Source of the DNA: Zizania palustris
Taxonomy: Eukaryota > Streptophyta > Magnoliopsida > Poales > Poaceae
Assembly: GCA_019279435.1 (NCBI GenBank)
Contig: JAAALK010000284.1
Coordinates: 64,536,773 to 64,600,772, forward strand
DNA length: 64,000 bases
Reading direction: 5' to 3'
The stretch's first letter is position 1, and each line of letters starts with the position of its first letter. The notes beneath the pieces were generated by a model. The model made no database searches, was not told where the DNA came from, and saw only the letters and a list, made by a program, of their open reading frames with translations. Of the stretch, positions 33,863 through 46,389 are shown piece by piece. Position numbers and translations under genes: made by a program.

Positions 33863-34979
33863 ATCTCCCCCTTGATGAGTGCATTGACAACCAATTCAAG
33901 TTCAAGAAAATTTGAAAAATTTCAGCACACAAGTGACCATAAAAACTCAGAGACGAGCCAAACCATGTCACTTGACAAAAGAATTTTCCTCTCCCTTTTC
34001 AAAAGAGTAAAAGCCCCTTCGGCAAGTCTTCCCTTTGCAAGATAAAAACTCCCCTGAGTTATTTTACCCCCTTGCTGCAGAGAACTTAAAAATTTTTCCC
34101 CCTTTGGCAATGCAGGCATCAAGGAGCATTAAAAAGATGCAAAGCTTCAAAATGTGCAGAATTGCAAAGACATATAAAACAAGAATATGCCAACTTTAAT
34201 ACCAATTTTCATGTGCTCAGCTCAATTTAACATTCTCTAAAAGCATCACCACTCAATCAAGGTAACTAGACAAGTAAAAGCAGGGACTGCGCAAAGCTAG
34301 TCAATTTCTACTCTAGATAGACAAGTCCAGTTCAAGTGGAGCATTAAAAGCAAACTTGATGATCAATTAATTTGTTGTTCTTTTCATAATGCCAGCGGTT
34401 ATTTGTTTGTCTACCTTATACTTTCCAATCAAGCCAAGCCTAGGCATGAAAGCCATCAGAAGCTTAAGGCGGTGATTTTGGCATACACTACACTATCCCA
34501 GTTCAGACCAATGTGCAATGGTAAGCAGTCTAGAATAGAGTGTTGCGACAAACAGACCCACCTGGATCTTTTTTCTTTGAAGCATGCAAATCATGGATTT
34601 TTGGAATTTTGATTAAGTGAACAAATTGTTTAGCACTTGATGAATATCCATGAGTATGTAGAACAATTTTCAAGCTGCAATGTTTAGCATTCAGAGAAAA
34701 GGAGTCTTGCTATCAAGCAGATAAAAGATAACTAAAGCAGTCCTGCCTAAACATGCTAGATTCAAGACTAAGCAGTGATCATGATTTGATTTTGGAAAGA
34801 AGAATCATTTACATAATGTTTCAGACATATTAAATAGAGTTGAGTCGACATGATTTTAGAGATTAAAATCTGGCATATAAGTGCAAAAGATGTAAATGCA
34901 ATTTCACACACAATGAGCATATGCAAGACAATCAAAATCTGCTCCCCCTCACAAAATGCTTTAAGGGTGACAAACACCA
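33863..34979 (-). other. Copia B 3' non-coding region
   Basis: About 1.1 kb between the RNase H end and the LTR. AT-rich, no convincing open frame. Contains the polypurine-tract complement next to the LTR. Confidence 0.6.
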
Positions 34980-36692
34980 AGTTCCCCACGCAAGTAGGCA
35001 AAACGAGAAGCATCGAGGGGTTTTGTGAAAATATCGGCTAGCTGGTGTTGGGTATCAACATATTGAAGCTCAATATCACCCTTCTCATTATGATCTCTGA
35101 GAAAATGATATCGCACATCAATGTGTTTGGTTCTGGAATGCTGAACCAGGTTGTTTGCAATACAAATAGCACTAGTGTTATCACAAAAAAGTGGAACACT
35201 CTTATAATCTAACCCGAAATCCCACAAAGTGGAAACCATCCACAAAATCTAAGAGCAACAGCTAGCTGCAACAACATATTCGGCCTCAGCCGTCGATTGT
35301 GCAACACTAGACTGTTTGCGGGAAGACCAGCAAACAAGCGAATTACCCAGAAAATGACAAGTACCAGAGGTACTTTTCCTATTAATCCTACACCTAGCAA
35401 AATCTGCATCGGAATAACCTCGAAGACACAAAGAGGAAGACGCAGAATACCAAATGCCAAATTCAAGGGTATGTTTGAGATACCTAAGAATGCGCTTTAC
35501 CGTTTGGCGGTACGAAGCTCGTGGTGAAGCCTGAAAACGAGCGCACAGACACACTGCAAAGTGTATGTCCCGCCTCGTAGCAGTCAAGTAGAGGAGGGAG
35601 CCGATCATGCTTCGGAACTCCTTCTGATCTATGGCTTCTCCTTTTTTGTCAGGATCCAATGCTACAGATGTAGTCATTGGAGTGGCGAGTGGCTTTGCAT
35701 CAGCCATGTCAAACTTCTTGAGCAGGTCCTTGGTGTACTTCGTCTGGTGGACGAAAGTACCTTGTTTGTTTTGCTTGATTTGCAAACCAAGGAAAAATGT
35801 GAGTTCGCCCATCATGGACATCTCGAACTCCCTGCTCATGGTATCTGCAAACTCGACAACCAAAGCATGAGAAGAGCCACCAAAGATGATATCATCCACA
35901 TAAAATCTGGACTAGGAGGAAATCTTTGTCATGCTTGAGAGTGAACAGAGTTTTATCAACAGATCCCATCAAATACCCCCGCTCAAGCAGAAAAGACTTA
36001 AGTCTATCATACCATGCCCGAGGGGCCTGCTTGAGTCCATAAAGAGCCTTATGAAGTTTATGGACTTTATGTGGGTATTTAGGGTTCTCAAAATCAGGGG
36101 GTTGTTTTACATAAACATCTTCGCCTATGAAGCCATTAAGAAAAGCACTTTTGACATCCATTTGATAGAGTTTGAAACCACGGGATGCCACAAATGCAAG
36201 TAAAATCCTAATGGCCTCAAGACGAGCAACAGGTGCAAAAGTTTCAGTAAAATCAATCCCTTCTAATTGAGAATAACCCTGAGCTACAAGTCTAGCCTTG
36301 TTTCTAACTACAGTCCCATCCTCCCCTTGTTTGTTTTTGAAAATCCATTTTGTTCCAATGAAATGAACATTTGGTGGAGGATCAACTAAAGTCTAGACTT
36401 GGTTTCTCTCAAAATTTTCAAGTTCTTCATGCATGGCATTGATCCAACTAGAATCAGAAAGTGCATGACTAACATCTAAGGGCTCAAAAGAAGTGACAAA
36501 AGCACAATTAATGAAATGAGCATGAGAATGTGTTACCCTTTGATCAAGCTCACCAATGATCTGCTCGGGAGGATGCATCTTTTGAACATGATGTGGAGCC
36601 TCGTGGCGGGATGCAGTCTCCCCCTCAACTTGTGCGTTGGAGTGGTCCAAGATGACCGATGTAAAGGTAGTTGCTTCGGGACCTTGTGCCAA
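34980..36692 (-). pseudogene. Copia B reverse transcriptase and RNase H
   Basis: RT reads SSWINAMHEELENFERNQV, then KLYQMDVKSAFLNGFIGEDV, ALYGLKQAPRAWYDRLKSFL and MDDIIFGGS (from the YVDD box); RNase H reads SDADFARCRINRKSTSGTC, KQSSVAQSTAEAEYV and, after a stop, DNTSAICIANN and TKHIDVRYHFLRD. Lesions: TAG 36395-36393, a one-base insertion near 35897 that shifts the frame at the YVDD box, and TAG 35251-35249. Confidence 0.92.
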
Positions 36693-37567
36693 AGTGGTCG
36701 AAGCGGGTCGGCTTCGGGGGTCAATGTCGAGGGTAGTAGGGGTTCATCCTCGAAATCTCCGGGATCTTCTTCTTCGAAGATGGTCTGCTCCATGTCGTGT
36801 TCATTTGCCTGTTCAAAGGTAGAACTAACAGAGGGGGTTGATTCATCAAAAGTCACATCACATGACTCGATGACAGTGTTAGTTTCTAAATTATAAACAC
36901 GATAAGAATGACCATGTGTAGCGTAACCCAAAAAGATGACGTCAGAAGAGCGCGACTCAAATTTATCCAAATTTCCACGTTTTAGGATAAAGCAACGACA
37001 GCCAAAGACTCGAAGATGAGTAACTTTGGGTTGTCTCCCAAAACGTAGCTCATAAGATGTCAAGTTCAAAATTGAGCGCAAGAAGATTCGGTTTGAGATG
37101 TAACAAGCAGTGTTCATGGCCTCAGCCCAGAATTTTCTAGGAGTCCTGTGCTCATCGAGCATCATCCTAGCCATCTCAACCAAAGTGTGGTTCTTTCTCT
37201 CAACAACACCATTCTGTTGAGGAACCCGCGGAGCAGAGAATTGATGTTCTATGCCATGCTCCATGCAAAAGTCAACAAAGAGACTGTTCTTGAACTCAGT
37301 GCCATTATCACTTCGAATGAATTTCAATGCACCAGGGAGTTCAGTGAAAAGTCTCAAAGCTAAGCTCCAAAAGTGTGAAAACACTTCATCCTTGCTGGCA
37401 AGAAAGAATACGCAAGAGTAACGAGAGAAATCGTCGACAAGGACTAACACATACCACTTGCCGCCTAAAGAACTAACCCGAGAAGGACCTACAGTGTCCA
37501 TGTGGAGAAGTTCTCCGGGTTGTTCAGTAATCACTGTGGTGACTGGCGAATGCGAAGCGACAATCAT
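36693..37567 (-). pseudogene. Copia B integrase
   Basis: Core motifs LLHMDTVGPSRV (Asp), FIRSDNGTEFKN (Asp) and QQNGVVERKNHTLVEMAR (Glu) are intact; the C-terminal part ends in an acidic linker. A TGA at 37579-37577 separates it from the zinc/pre-integrase domain, so the polyprotein is broken only upstream. Confidence 0.93.
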
Positions 37568-37576
37568 TTTTCCATG

Positions 37577-38480
37577 TCAACAAGGAGCGCAAACTAAATT
37601 CTTCTCAAACTTGAGCTTGGGCAATCCTCGGATCAGACCTAGGGCACTCAGACGAGCGAGCAACTCAAAGCTCATATGCCCAAGTCTCCTATGCCACTTC
37701 CAAAGCTCAGAAGTAGAATGTGCAACAAGACAATGAGAAGAACCAGATGATTCAGAAAAATCAGCTCCAAAAACTCTCCCAACTCTAAAGATTTTGCAGA
37801 CAACAATGCCATCAGAATTGAGTACTTGCGAAGTATCGCGATAGAATCGCACTTCGAAGCCCTCATCAAGAAACTGAGATACAGAAAGCAAATTGTATCC
37901 CAGGTTTTTAACCAAAGCAACATCTTTGAGAGTGAAATTCGAGTTAATTCTTACCACACCTTTACCTTTCACTCTACTCCTTCGATTGTTGCCGAAGGTG
38001 ATATGTTCCCTTTGCTTGGTTGTGGTGAGGCTGGAGAACCATGCGGCATCTTCGGTCATATGGCGCGAACAACTGGAGTCCATGATCCACATGCCCTCAA
38101 AGCCTCGGTCCGACGCCTACACATGATAAGAAAATCTCGATCGCTCAGTGCTGGGGTGAGTGAATATACGATGAGGCATCCAGCACTGAGTGATACGAGT
38201 AGTAGGCACAGTAAAAGTAGATTGTCTACGCACAGGAGAATCAGAATGATACAAAGTGCGAGGTCTACTTGCATGCTGAGATCTAAAAGCATGACGAGGT
38301 CTCCTACTCAGACGGGATACAAAGCTACTCGCCCGAGGTCTACCACCATATGGAACATGGTGAACACCACGAGGAGCAAAACCTCTCCGAGAAGTACAAG
38401 GAGCCTCGAAAACAGGACGAGAGTAAAACTCAGACTCATGCATACCTAAAGATGGGTAGTGAATGTTCTGGAACCTCAAC
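37577..38480 (-). pseudogene. Copia B protease and pre-integrase domain
   Basis: Aspartic protease site reads WIMDSSCSRHMTE; relatives have DSGCSRHMTG, so the flap-adjacent Gly is Ser here. The pre-integrase zinc region reads LWKWHRRLGHMSFELLARLS then NLVCAPC directly before the TGA. Upstream (38117-38479) is an Arg/His/Ser-rich linker. Confidence 0.88.
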
Positions 38481-38542
38481 GCTTGAGAGCATCGCTCATC
38501 CTTGATGCGACGAAAACAGAACCCAACCAGATGACCGACCCG

Positions 38543-39780
38543 CTAACAGTAGGAACAATGAAAAACTCTCCTCGGGACACTCTCATGGGTTATAGGAGCA
38601 ACTCTCACTGGCTCCTTGGGCTTCTGCTGAGTGGTTTTCTTGGTAGGAGGAGTTGTTTTCTTTGGAGTTCGGGTAGGATTTTTGGTTGATGGAGTGTCTA
38701 ACAAGACTCTTTCTTTCTCTAAGGTAGTGGGTGAGGTAAAAATAGTTTTGTTCTCACTGTTTGAGGGAGTTCTCTCAAAACCCAATCCTAGAGCTAACCC
38801 TGGCCAAGAGCAAATCCATCCTACCCTTTCCCTCAGTGCATTTGTTAACCACAGAAAGAAGATATTCATTTCCAGTCATGAGTTTCTCAGCTCGCTCTCT
38901 AACAGTGCCTAGCTGGTCCTTAAGGGTTATGCAAGTGTCACACATAGGTTGCACATCCTTAGAAGTACCGGCCCTCTCCAATCTAGCCTCTAAATCATGA
39001 ACATGCTTATCACGTAAATCAATGCTCTCACGTAATAAAGAATAGTTCATGCATTCATTTATATCATGAGAACTAGAATCAACCATCAAAAGCTGCTTTT
39101 GTGCAGTCTCAAGCTTAGAAAGAGTTTGAGCATGCACAGAACGCAACTGAGCAAGCTCACTCATGACAACAGTGCAAGATTCACATTCAGCATCATTAAC
39201 CCTAGACTTAAGCATGGCATAATCAGTAGAAACAGATGTCTAAGGTCTTTTCTATCTCTAGCGGCTTGCACAAGTAATCTATCCTGACCAAGAACTACTT
39301 CATTCAGTTCATCTAATTTAATTGCAAGCTGGTCATAGGATAGAGGTACCTCAGATGAGTCAAGCTCATCGCCACTGTGATCGCTGTCGGCCATGAAACA
39401 AAGGCCGGTGAAATCTCGTCCCTTCTTGTCCTTCTTCTCCTCCTTACTTGGAGACTCCTCCTCCTCAGAGCTCGACTCCTCAGTTGAGGAAGTTTCGATG
39501 TCACTGAGAGCAGCAACAAACGCTCTGGAAGTGGCTTTGGCTACTCTCTTAGCCACCTTGTCGCGCTTGCCCTTCACAAAAGGCTTCCTCTCCTTTTTGT
39601 GGTATTTGGGGTGCTCACTCTCATCTCTCTTCTTAAGTTTAGGGCAATTGGCCTTGATGTGAGAAGTGTCGCTACACTCAAAACAACCACTAAAACCACT
39701 TCTCCTCTGATCCCATCTCTCATGATGAAAACGGGTGAACCTTCTGGCAATTAGAGCAAGCCCATCTCTCATGATGAAAA
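38543..39780 (-). pseudogene. Copia B gag C-terminal part
   Basis: Zinc knuckle CFECSDTSHIKANC (CX2CX4HX4C) near 39685-39640, then Lys-rich and Glu/Ser-rich stretches (STEESSSEEEESPSKEEKKD), and a coiled-coil-like tail (39215-38775). The capsid N-terminal part is missing: sequence jumps to LTR at about 39781. Confidence 0.85.
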
Positions 39781-39783
39781 CGG
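39712..39783. repeat. 23-bp duplication at gag/LTR deletion junction
   Basis: cccatctctcatgatgaaaa plus cgg occurs at 39712-39734 and again at 39761-39783, separated by 26 bp, exactly where gag is joined to an internal LTR position. Confidence 0.9.
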
Positions 39784-40791
39784 TTTTGAGCTGAAGCCAT
39801 CAAAGCCCTTGGGCCTTCGCACCAACACCTTCGGAGTGGGCCACCACAGCTTCGCAGCTTCTCCTAGCTCGAACTCCGTCAGTTCGTGTACCGAAGCCAT
39901 GCATGGCCAAAGTACCTCAAGTCAGCCTCACTCCGGAGCCAGCCTCACTCCAGAGCCAGCCTCACTCCGAAGTCAGCTTCACTCCGAAGCCAGCCTCACT
40001 CCGAAGTCAGCTTCACTCCGAAGCCCCACCTTCGGAGTACCACCCTTCGAAGTCCCTCCTTCGTCCAAGGCCTCCGCATGAAGCATTCCATGAGCATTTT
40101 GTCGCAGTGTCTCTCCCCGAGCACACTCCTCGATGATGCTCACCCGGACCATGCCTTCGATGCACCTCGACTTCTGAGACCTTCGTCGGGTATACCTTCG
40201 AGTGCCTCCCTCCGGAGCACACTTCGAACGCCTTGCCTCATTGCTGAGGACTTGGTCCACCATACTCTGAAGTCACTCCATTCGGAGTACCCTTCGAAGT
40301 GGCTCGCCTCCGAGGACTTCATCTTGGAGTACCTTTACCCAGATCCACACTCCGCACTTACCGTCTTCTCCTGGCGCACCTCGACCCCTTCGCAGCCTTC
40401 GTGACCGAGCTCCCCGCTCGCCTGGCATCAAGCCTCCCGCTTGACCCAGGTTCACTTGCTACGAACCATCCGTCGCCTCCGAAGTCACCTGTGCACCTCA
40501 GACAAACAGACAAGTGTATCCAGTACCCCGGAGACCTCTCCGGGTAAACAACCTTCGGCACACCCTCCGGTGTACCGCCCAAAGTACTGAACCCTTCGGT
40601 ACAGCCAAGTCATTGTGTACTATCGGACCCTTCCGACAGGCACACTCCGCTGCAACAGCCGCAACAACCAGAACCCACCGAACCCTTCGGTGAAGCAACC
40701 TCCGAACCCCTTCGGAGGGACCCCTTCGAATCAGAGGATAAAATCTATCAATCACTCATCACAGACTCTGAAACCAACTCTTGGTTTCTCA
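39781..40791 (-). repeat. Copia B 5' LTR remnant (1,011 bp)
   Basis: Corresponds to 32834-33862 of the other LTR with scattered differences and small indels. Lacks the half next to the internal region, PBS and gag start. Confidence 0.88.
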
Positions 40792-40796
40792 TCCTC

Positions 40797-43524
40797 ACTT
40801 AGGTTTCCATTCAGGAAAATCGTCTTGACATCCATTTGCCATATCTCATAATCATAAAATACGGCAATTGCTAGCATGATTCGAATAAACTTAAGCAGAG
40901 CGACAGGTGAAAATGTTTCATCGTAATCAACACCTTTAATTTGCGTGAAACCTTTCGCCACCAATCATGCCTTATAGATATAAACATTTCCATCAACGTC
41001 TATCTTTTTCTTGAAGATCCATTTACACTCAATAGTTTTTACACTATCGGGTAAATCAACCAAGTTCCAAACTTAGTTAACACGCATGGACTCCAACTCG
41101 GATCCAATGACTCTAAGCCATTTCTCAGAGTCTGGTCCCATCACTTATTCCGCATAGGTCTTGGGCTCGTCGTTGTCCAACAAAAACACGTCGCGATGGC
41201 CCAATGGTCAAGAACATGTACCTCTCTCGCGCATGGACTACTCTCCCAGACTTTCGTGGGGCTGGCACATCTATAACAGGATCTGCAACATCTTACGCCT
41301 CCTGCTATGGTTCAGTGGGATCCGGAACACTTTCTAGTGGCTCTCGAACCTCTTCGAGATGCACAGTCCTCCCACGAACCTCTTTTGAGAGAAACTCTTT
41401 CTCAAGAATACACCATTCCGAGCGACAAACACTTTGCCCTCTTCTTTATTATAGAAATAGTATCCTTTCGTTTCCCTAGGATACCCCACAAAGAAGCACT
41501 TGTCAGACTTAGGACTGAGCTTGTCAGACGTCATACGTTTGACATACGCCTCACATCCACAAATTTTTAGAAAAGACAAACTGGGACGCCTCCTAGACCA
41601 CATCTCATATGACGTCTTCTCTACTGACTTAGATGGAACTCTATTAATCATGAAAGTCGTTGTTTCTAGAGCGTGACCCCAAAAGAATAATGGAAGATCA
41701 GTGTGACTCATGATGGACCACACCATGTCTAACAAAGTGTGGTTTCTCCGCTCGGACACCCCATTCCATTAGAGCGTGCCGGGTAGAGTCAGTTGTGGAA
41801 CAATTCCACACTGCTTCAGATGATCACTAAACTCATGGCTCAAATATTCACCTCTATGATCTGATCGTAGAAATGTAATTGTCTTGCCCGTATGATTTTG
41901 TACCTCATTCCTGAACTTCTTGAACTTTTTGAAGGATTCCCACTTATGTATCATCAAGTAGACATAGCCATATCTACTAAAGTCATCGGTAAAAGTGATA
42001 AAGTACTAAAAGCATTTCCTAGCCGTGCGACTCATTGGACAACACACATCAGTATGTACTATGGCCAATAGCTCACTCGCTCTCTCACTCTGTCCAGTGA
42101 AAGGTGTCTGTCATTTTGCCAAGTAAGCAAGACTTGCATGTGTCATATGATTCAAAATCAAATGACTCCAAAAGTCTTCTCATTTATATGACCTAAACGA
42201 CAATACCAGACGTAGGTAGGATTTAAATCATTGAGTCATTGTTTCTTAGTACTAATGTTATAAACATGTGCATCATCAAGACTCAGAATATATAATCCAT
42301 TCACTAATGGACAAACACCATAGAGCATGCTATTCGAAAATATTGAACAACTTTTGTTCTTTATTACGAATTCAAAACCATCTTCTTCTAAACAAGAAGA
42401 AGAGATAATATTTCTACCTAAGGCAGGAATGAAATAACAATTATTTAACTCCAAAACTAGTCCTAACGGTAGTGATAGTGAATAAACACCGATGGCCAAC
42501 GTTGTAACCTTTGCACCATTCCCGACGTGGATATCCAGCTCGCCACTTGCACACTTTCTTACTCTACTCAACCCCTACAATGATTTGCAAATATGAATCA
42601 TCGATATGGTATCAAATACCCATGAATAATTTGGACGAGTAGCAAGATTAATTTTAATAACATTAATACGTGAAGCAGAAGTCCCACTTCCCTTCTTTTC
42701 TTCTGCTCTTCCAAGTACACCTTGCAATTGCGCTTCCAATGCCTAGGCTTGTGGCAATGGTGACACACATCAGAGTTGGCAGGACCAGACTTTGACTTTC
42801 TAGTCAGTTTAGACTTCGTACTAGAGATCGAATCTGTAGTCTTAGCTTTTTTCCTCCTTTTTTGTCCTCCTTTTGAACCAACATCACTTGATTAGGAGAT
42901 TTCCTGATACTCGCCTCGGTAGTTTTTAGCATCCCATGCAACTTAGCTAGTGTCTTCTCCAGTCCACCCATGTTATAATTCATGATGAACGGGCTCAAAG
43001 CTCAGAGGGAGCGACTAGAGAATGACATCAATAGCTAGATATGGATCTAGTTGAGTGTCCAGTCTCTCTAGAGTCTCTACGCAACCAATCATCTTGATCA
43101 CATGAGGGCTCACTGGACTCCCTTTAGCTATCCTGCTACCAAACAAGCACTTAGACACATTGTATCTCTTTGCTCGTGTCTGGTTCTAAAACATGTCCTT
43201 AAGACTTATGATCATATCGTAAGCATCACGTTCCTCGTATTGTTTCTGAAACTTAGAGGACATGCAGGCAAGCATTAGATAGCTAACATCTACGTAATCA
43301 CTAGCATGCTTCTCATAAGCACGCTTGTCTGCTGCAGAAGCATCCTCTCCTGGTTCATCAGGGTGAGGTTCCTCCAGAACATAATCCCTTTTCTCTTGTT
43401 TTAGAACAATTCTCAAATTTCAATAAAAATCCATAAAGTTTGTTCTAGATAATTTCTCACATTCAAGAATAGATCGCAAATTTAAAACTGGAGTGCTCTT
43501 AACAGTAGAAGTAATAGGTTCCAT
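40797..43524 (-). pseudogene. Copia A gag, protease, integrase and RT start
   Basis: From gag ATG (43524) leftwards: gag with UBN2-type HASDYVDVSYLMLACMSSKF (about 43300), zinc knuckle CHHCHKPRHWKRNC (about 42770-42730), pre-integrase region (42571-42236, NGLYILSLDDAHVYN), integrase with FLRSDHRGEYLSHEF (second Asp) and WNGVSERRNHTLLDM (Glu), and RT start VAKGFTQIKGVDYDETFSPV to NGNLSED at 40797. TAA at 41771-41769 and several frame changes inactivate it. It joins the RT part at 31786. Confidence 0.88.
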
Positions 43525-44715
43525 GATCTACAAAAGATTAAATGCAAGATTTAGCACTATGCAATGTTTATCTTCTATCCAATAAAAAATGTTCCACTAT
43601 TTTAAACCAAGTCACATTCCTTCTAATGACTAATAGTGGTGCAAGATCCATGGTCACGCTATCTCCTAGTGAGCTTTGGCACCACTGCTAGAACCTAGTT
43701 GACATAGGTAAGCAACTCCTTGCTAATCACATCGTATGTGACTCTTATCGTTGGAGAAGCATCCAATGCTCATCCCCAACTCCTATGATCCAAGGCCCAA
43801 AGCTATTTTGATAGCCTTATCAAGTGAACCAATACCATGCATCTAGAAGTCCAACTTCCGCCCCAACTGGTCGAGATAAAAGATAGCACCCTGCTTTGGC
43901 AGACCCAATATCAATGAGCACAAACATTAGTGAGTGCAGCTGTTGGGAAGAGCATCAGCACTTAATTTTCTGATGGAAAATATTCTAGCACTGTAACGTC
44001 CCTAGCGCACATGAAACATGCAAGAATAGAATAATAGGAACATAAGAAAGCATCACAGACAATCATATTAACTGTGATATAGCATGATCTTCTTCACATG
44101 GCGATCTCCATCTCCATGGCTCCCGTCATTGAGTGTGTTCTCCCGGCCTCCATGATGAGTACTTGTCTATCTCGCATAGCCTATACTAATTACATGGGCC
44201 GAAGCGTCACGGAAACGACATGTAAGCTGTAATAAATTTTACATCAGCCTTGGCTATAATAACCATGACACGCATGTCATATTTAATTTACATTCATTGC
44301 ATGCATCTCATACATAACATTTATCCAAGGCCATGCCAGTCACATCATTCTTTGTAAAACAAAGTTAGGCAAGAAATCTACAAGTGACTAGATTCTGGAT
44401 CTGAAAAACTCGGGTCAACAAGATCGGTTTTCAAATTCGGTTGGGCCAGAACTTCTGATCTGGCATCGGAACTTCTGATCCCCGAAACTTCCGATCAATA
44501 TCGGAATCCTGCACCGCAATAATTGTTTTCTGTATCGAATCATTATTCGATGTCGGAATTTCTGATCTGTCATCGGAACTTCCGATCCGCCATCGATCAT
44601 TAGCAGAACTTCCGATTTGCCACGGACAGAAACAAATCTAATCTGTTTTTCCACCATGTATCTCCATACATGAGGGATCCCGATCGAACACTACGCACGT
44701 ATGCTTTGATACCAC
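43525..44715 (-). other. Copia A 5' leader with PBS
   Basis: Non-coding leader between 5' LTR and gag. PBS complement at 44707-44715 next to the LTR. 44410-44640 holds further GAACTTC(C/T)GAT dyad words like those of the LTR. No gene seen. Confidence 0.7.
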
Positions 44716-45538
44716 TGTTGGGAAATAGGGGAGCTATGCTAGCCGGCAAATTCAAAATTTACTGCCCTAAGCCCAAGACTCATGCACGTGCGAGATCATG
44801 GATCAATACTTTCTAGCACGAGACACGCTAGGTGCAGTAGAAGAAGATGCCGGAGTAGCGCATCAAGCCTATTCTCACTTTGTCCTTGCCATCCTTCGTC
44901 AATCCGATCGATGAATACGACGTAGTCGTTCGCATGTAGATGTCCATGAGTATCGCTATTAGAGCAATGCCTCCATGGAGTCCACACGTATAGGGATGGA
45001 GAACCTCCCACAGCAGCGTGCTAGCACCGTACGTGAGAGACGGGGATCCTTGACCCCAACGATTGAGATCAAGGAAGGAAGTAGATGAGTCTTTGGTGGC
45101 TAGGTCTAATCTAGGCTTATTGCTTGCTCCAAGACGTCCTCATCCTCTTCTTTTATAGGGCTGAGAGCTCCTTGGTCGTGCTCATCTCGAAACCCTCAAA
45201 ACCATAACAGATCTAATCTGTTTGCCTACGTCGAAACTTCTGATCCTGGATCAGAACTTCCGACAGGGTATTTCAGGTCTCCTGGTACAGTACGACACGC
45301 AATAGATCCAATCTGTTATCGCCCACCTCGGAACTTCCGATATCATATCGGAACTTCCGATCAGTACAAAATTCCTTATTCCAAATCGGAACTTCTGGCT
45401 CGTCGGAACTTCCGATACTATATCGAAACTTCCGAAGCAACATTTGCTCTCTATATCGAGACCAGATAATAATCAAAACTTCCGATATTACCTATCGGAA
45501 CTTTCCGATCCACGGAATTTTTTTGGGCATATCGTTCA
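44716..45538 (-). repeat. Copia A 5' LTR (823 bp)
   Basis: TGTTGGGAAATAG...ATCGTTCA on +, flanked outside by GTGAT. Multiple TCGGAACTTCCGA-type dyads between 45230 and 45500. Confidence 0.85.
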
Positions 45539-45626
45539 GTGATATGCTAATATTGGTGCCTCTGAACTCTGGTGCTCTTTCTGAAAAGAAATATATTAGG
45601 CCCGAACTGATTAAGTGATACACCCG

Positions 45627-45990
45627 TGTTATCATGGTACTCACTCTGTCCAAATAAGGCAAGGTGTAAGTTTTTTTCGGTGTTACGATAGTGCTCACTC
45701 TGTCCAAGTCCAAGACTACGAGGTGTATATGTTTTTATGTGTTATGATAGTATTCATTCTGTCCAAGAATACAAGGTTTACTAGTTTTCCCGTGTTATGA
45801 TAATACTCATTCTGTCTAAGAAAACAAGGTGAAAGTTTTTGTATGTTTTTTAATGTAGAACATTGAATACAGGGTGTACAAGCTTTCCCATGTTATGATA
45901 GTACCAATTTTGTCCAAGAATACAAGGTGTATGAATTTTTGTATGGTTTTTAATGTAGAACTTTGACCGTTAATTTTTGTTGCGATATCA
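45627..45990. repeat. Minisatellite, about 55-bp units
   Basis: Units starting tgtta(t/c)(c/g)at(g/a)gta/gctca at 45627, 45681, 45740, 45793 and 45891, each with ctgtcc/taag, acaaggtgta and a T-rich tail. The 45793 unit is longer (98 bp). Confidence 0.8.
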
Positions 45991-45999
45991 TATCTTAAC

Positions 46000-46389
46000 T
46001 AATATAATGCGACTTCAACGTCCGCCGTTTCCGTCCGCATCCGGATGCATGTCTTTTCCACATCCCATAAAAAACCAGCCAAAACTTATATCTCGTAAAA
46101 ACCACCCAAACCACACGCAACCGCCCGCCCCGGCCGCATGCGCCAAACCGCCCAGCCACATGCGCGCAGGGCAGGGCGCTGCATGCGACCTGAAAAGAAA
46201 ACGTGAGAAAGAAGAAAAGAAGAAAAAGGAAAAAATATTTTTGTATTTTAATTTTTTAATTTTACACGGATGTACGAATTTTGTATAAAACAGTTAGATT
46301 TCTGAAAAATCACACAAAAACATAAATTTTACACAAATACCCTGTTGAAAAATAAAATTCTCTGTTGCAAAGCACATGCATCTGACTAG
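46000..46389 (+). mobile_element. Helitron-like 3' terminus
   Basis: Ends gttgcaaagcacatgcatct followed by gaCTAG and then T. Grass Helitrons end in CTRR, commonly with a gttgcaacgcacgggca-type stem shortly before, and insert between A and T. The stem is degenerate here and no matching 5' TC end was found, so this is a proposal. If right, the element would extend leftwards through copia A and may include the gene-fragment cluster at 17-30 kb. Confidence 0.45.

Larger units (their letters stand above)
31792..40791 (-). mobile_element. Copia element B nested in A
   Basis: Target duplication TCCTC at 31787-31791 and 40792-40796; removal of B rejoins copia A RT at the conserved NGNLSE / VYMTQPEG junction. 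The 3' LTR (left) is 2,071 bp, the 5' LTR (right) is a 1,011-bp remnant. Internal order on minus: gag with zinc knuckle, protease, integrase, RT, RNase H, then about 1.1 kb of non-coding DNA before the polypurine tract. Long LTRs and the long 3' non-coding part suggest a Sirevirus-like lineage (tentative). Confidence 0.9.
30541..45538 (-). mobile_element. Copia element A, split by nested element B
   Basis: LTRs at 30541-31325 (3' copy, minus orientation) and 44716-45538 (5' copy). Target duplication GTGAT at 30536-30540 and 45539-45543. The internal region reads right to left: PBS complement (tttgataccac, 44707-44715), gag, zinc knuckle, protease/pre-integrase, integrase and RT, interrupted at 31792-40791 by element B. 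Part of pol after the RT fingers and the outermost bases of the 3' LTR are deleted near 31325. Confidence 0.85.
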
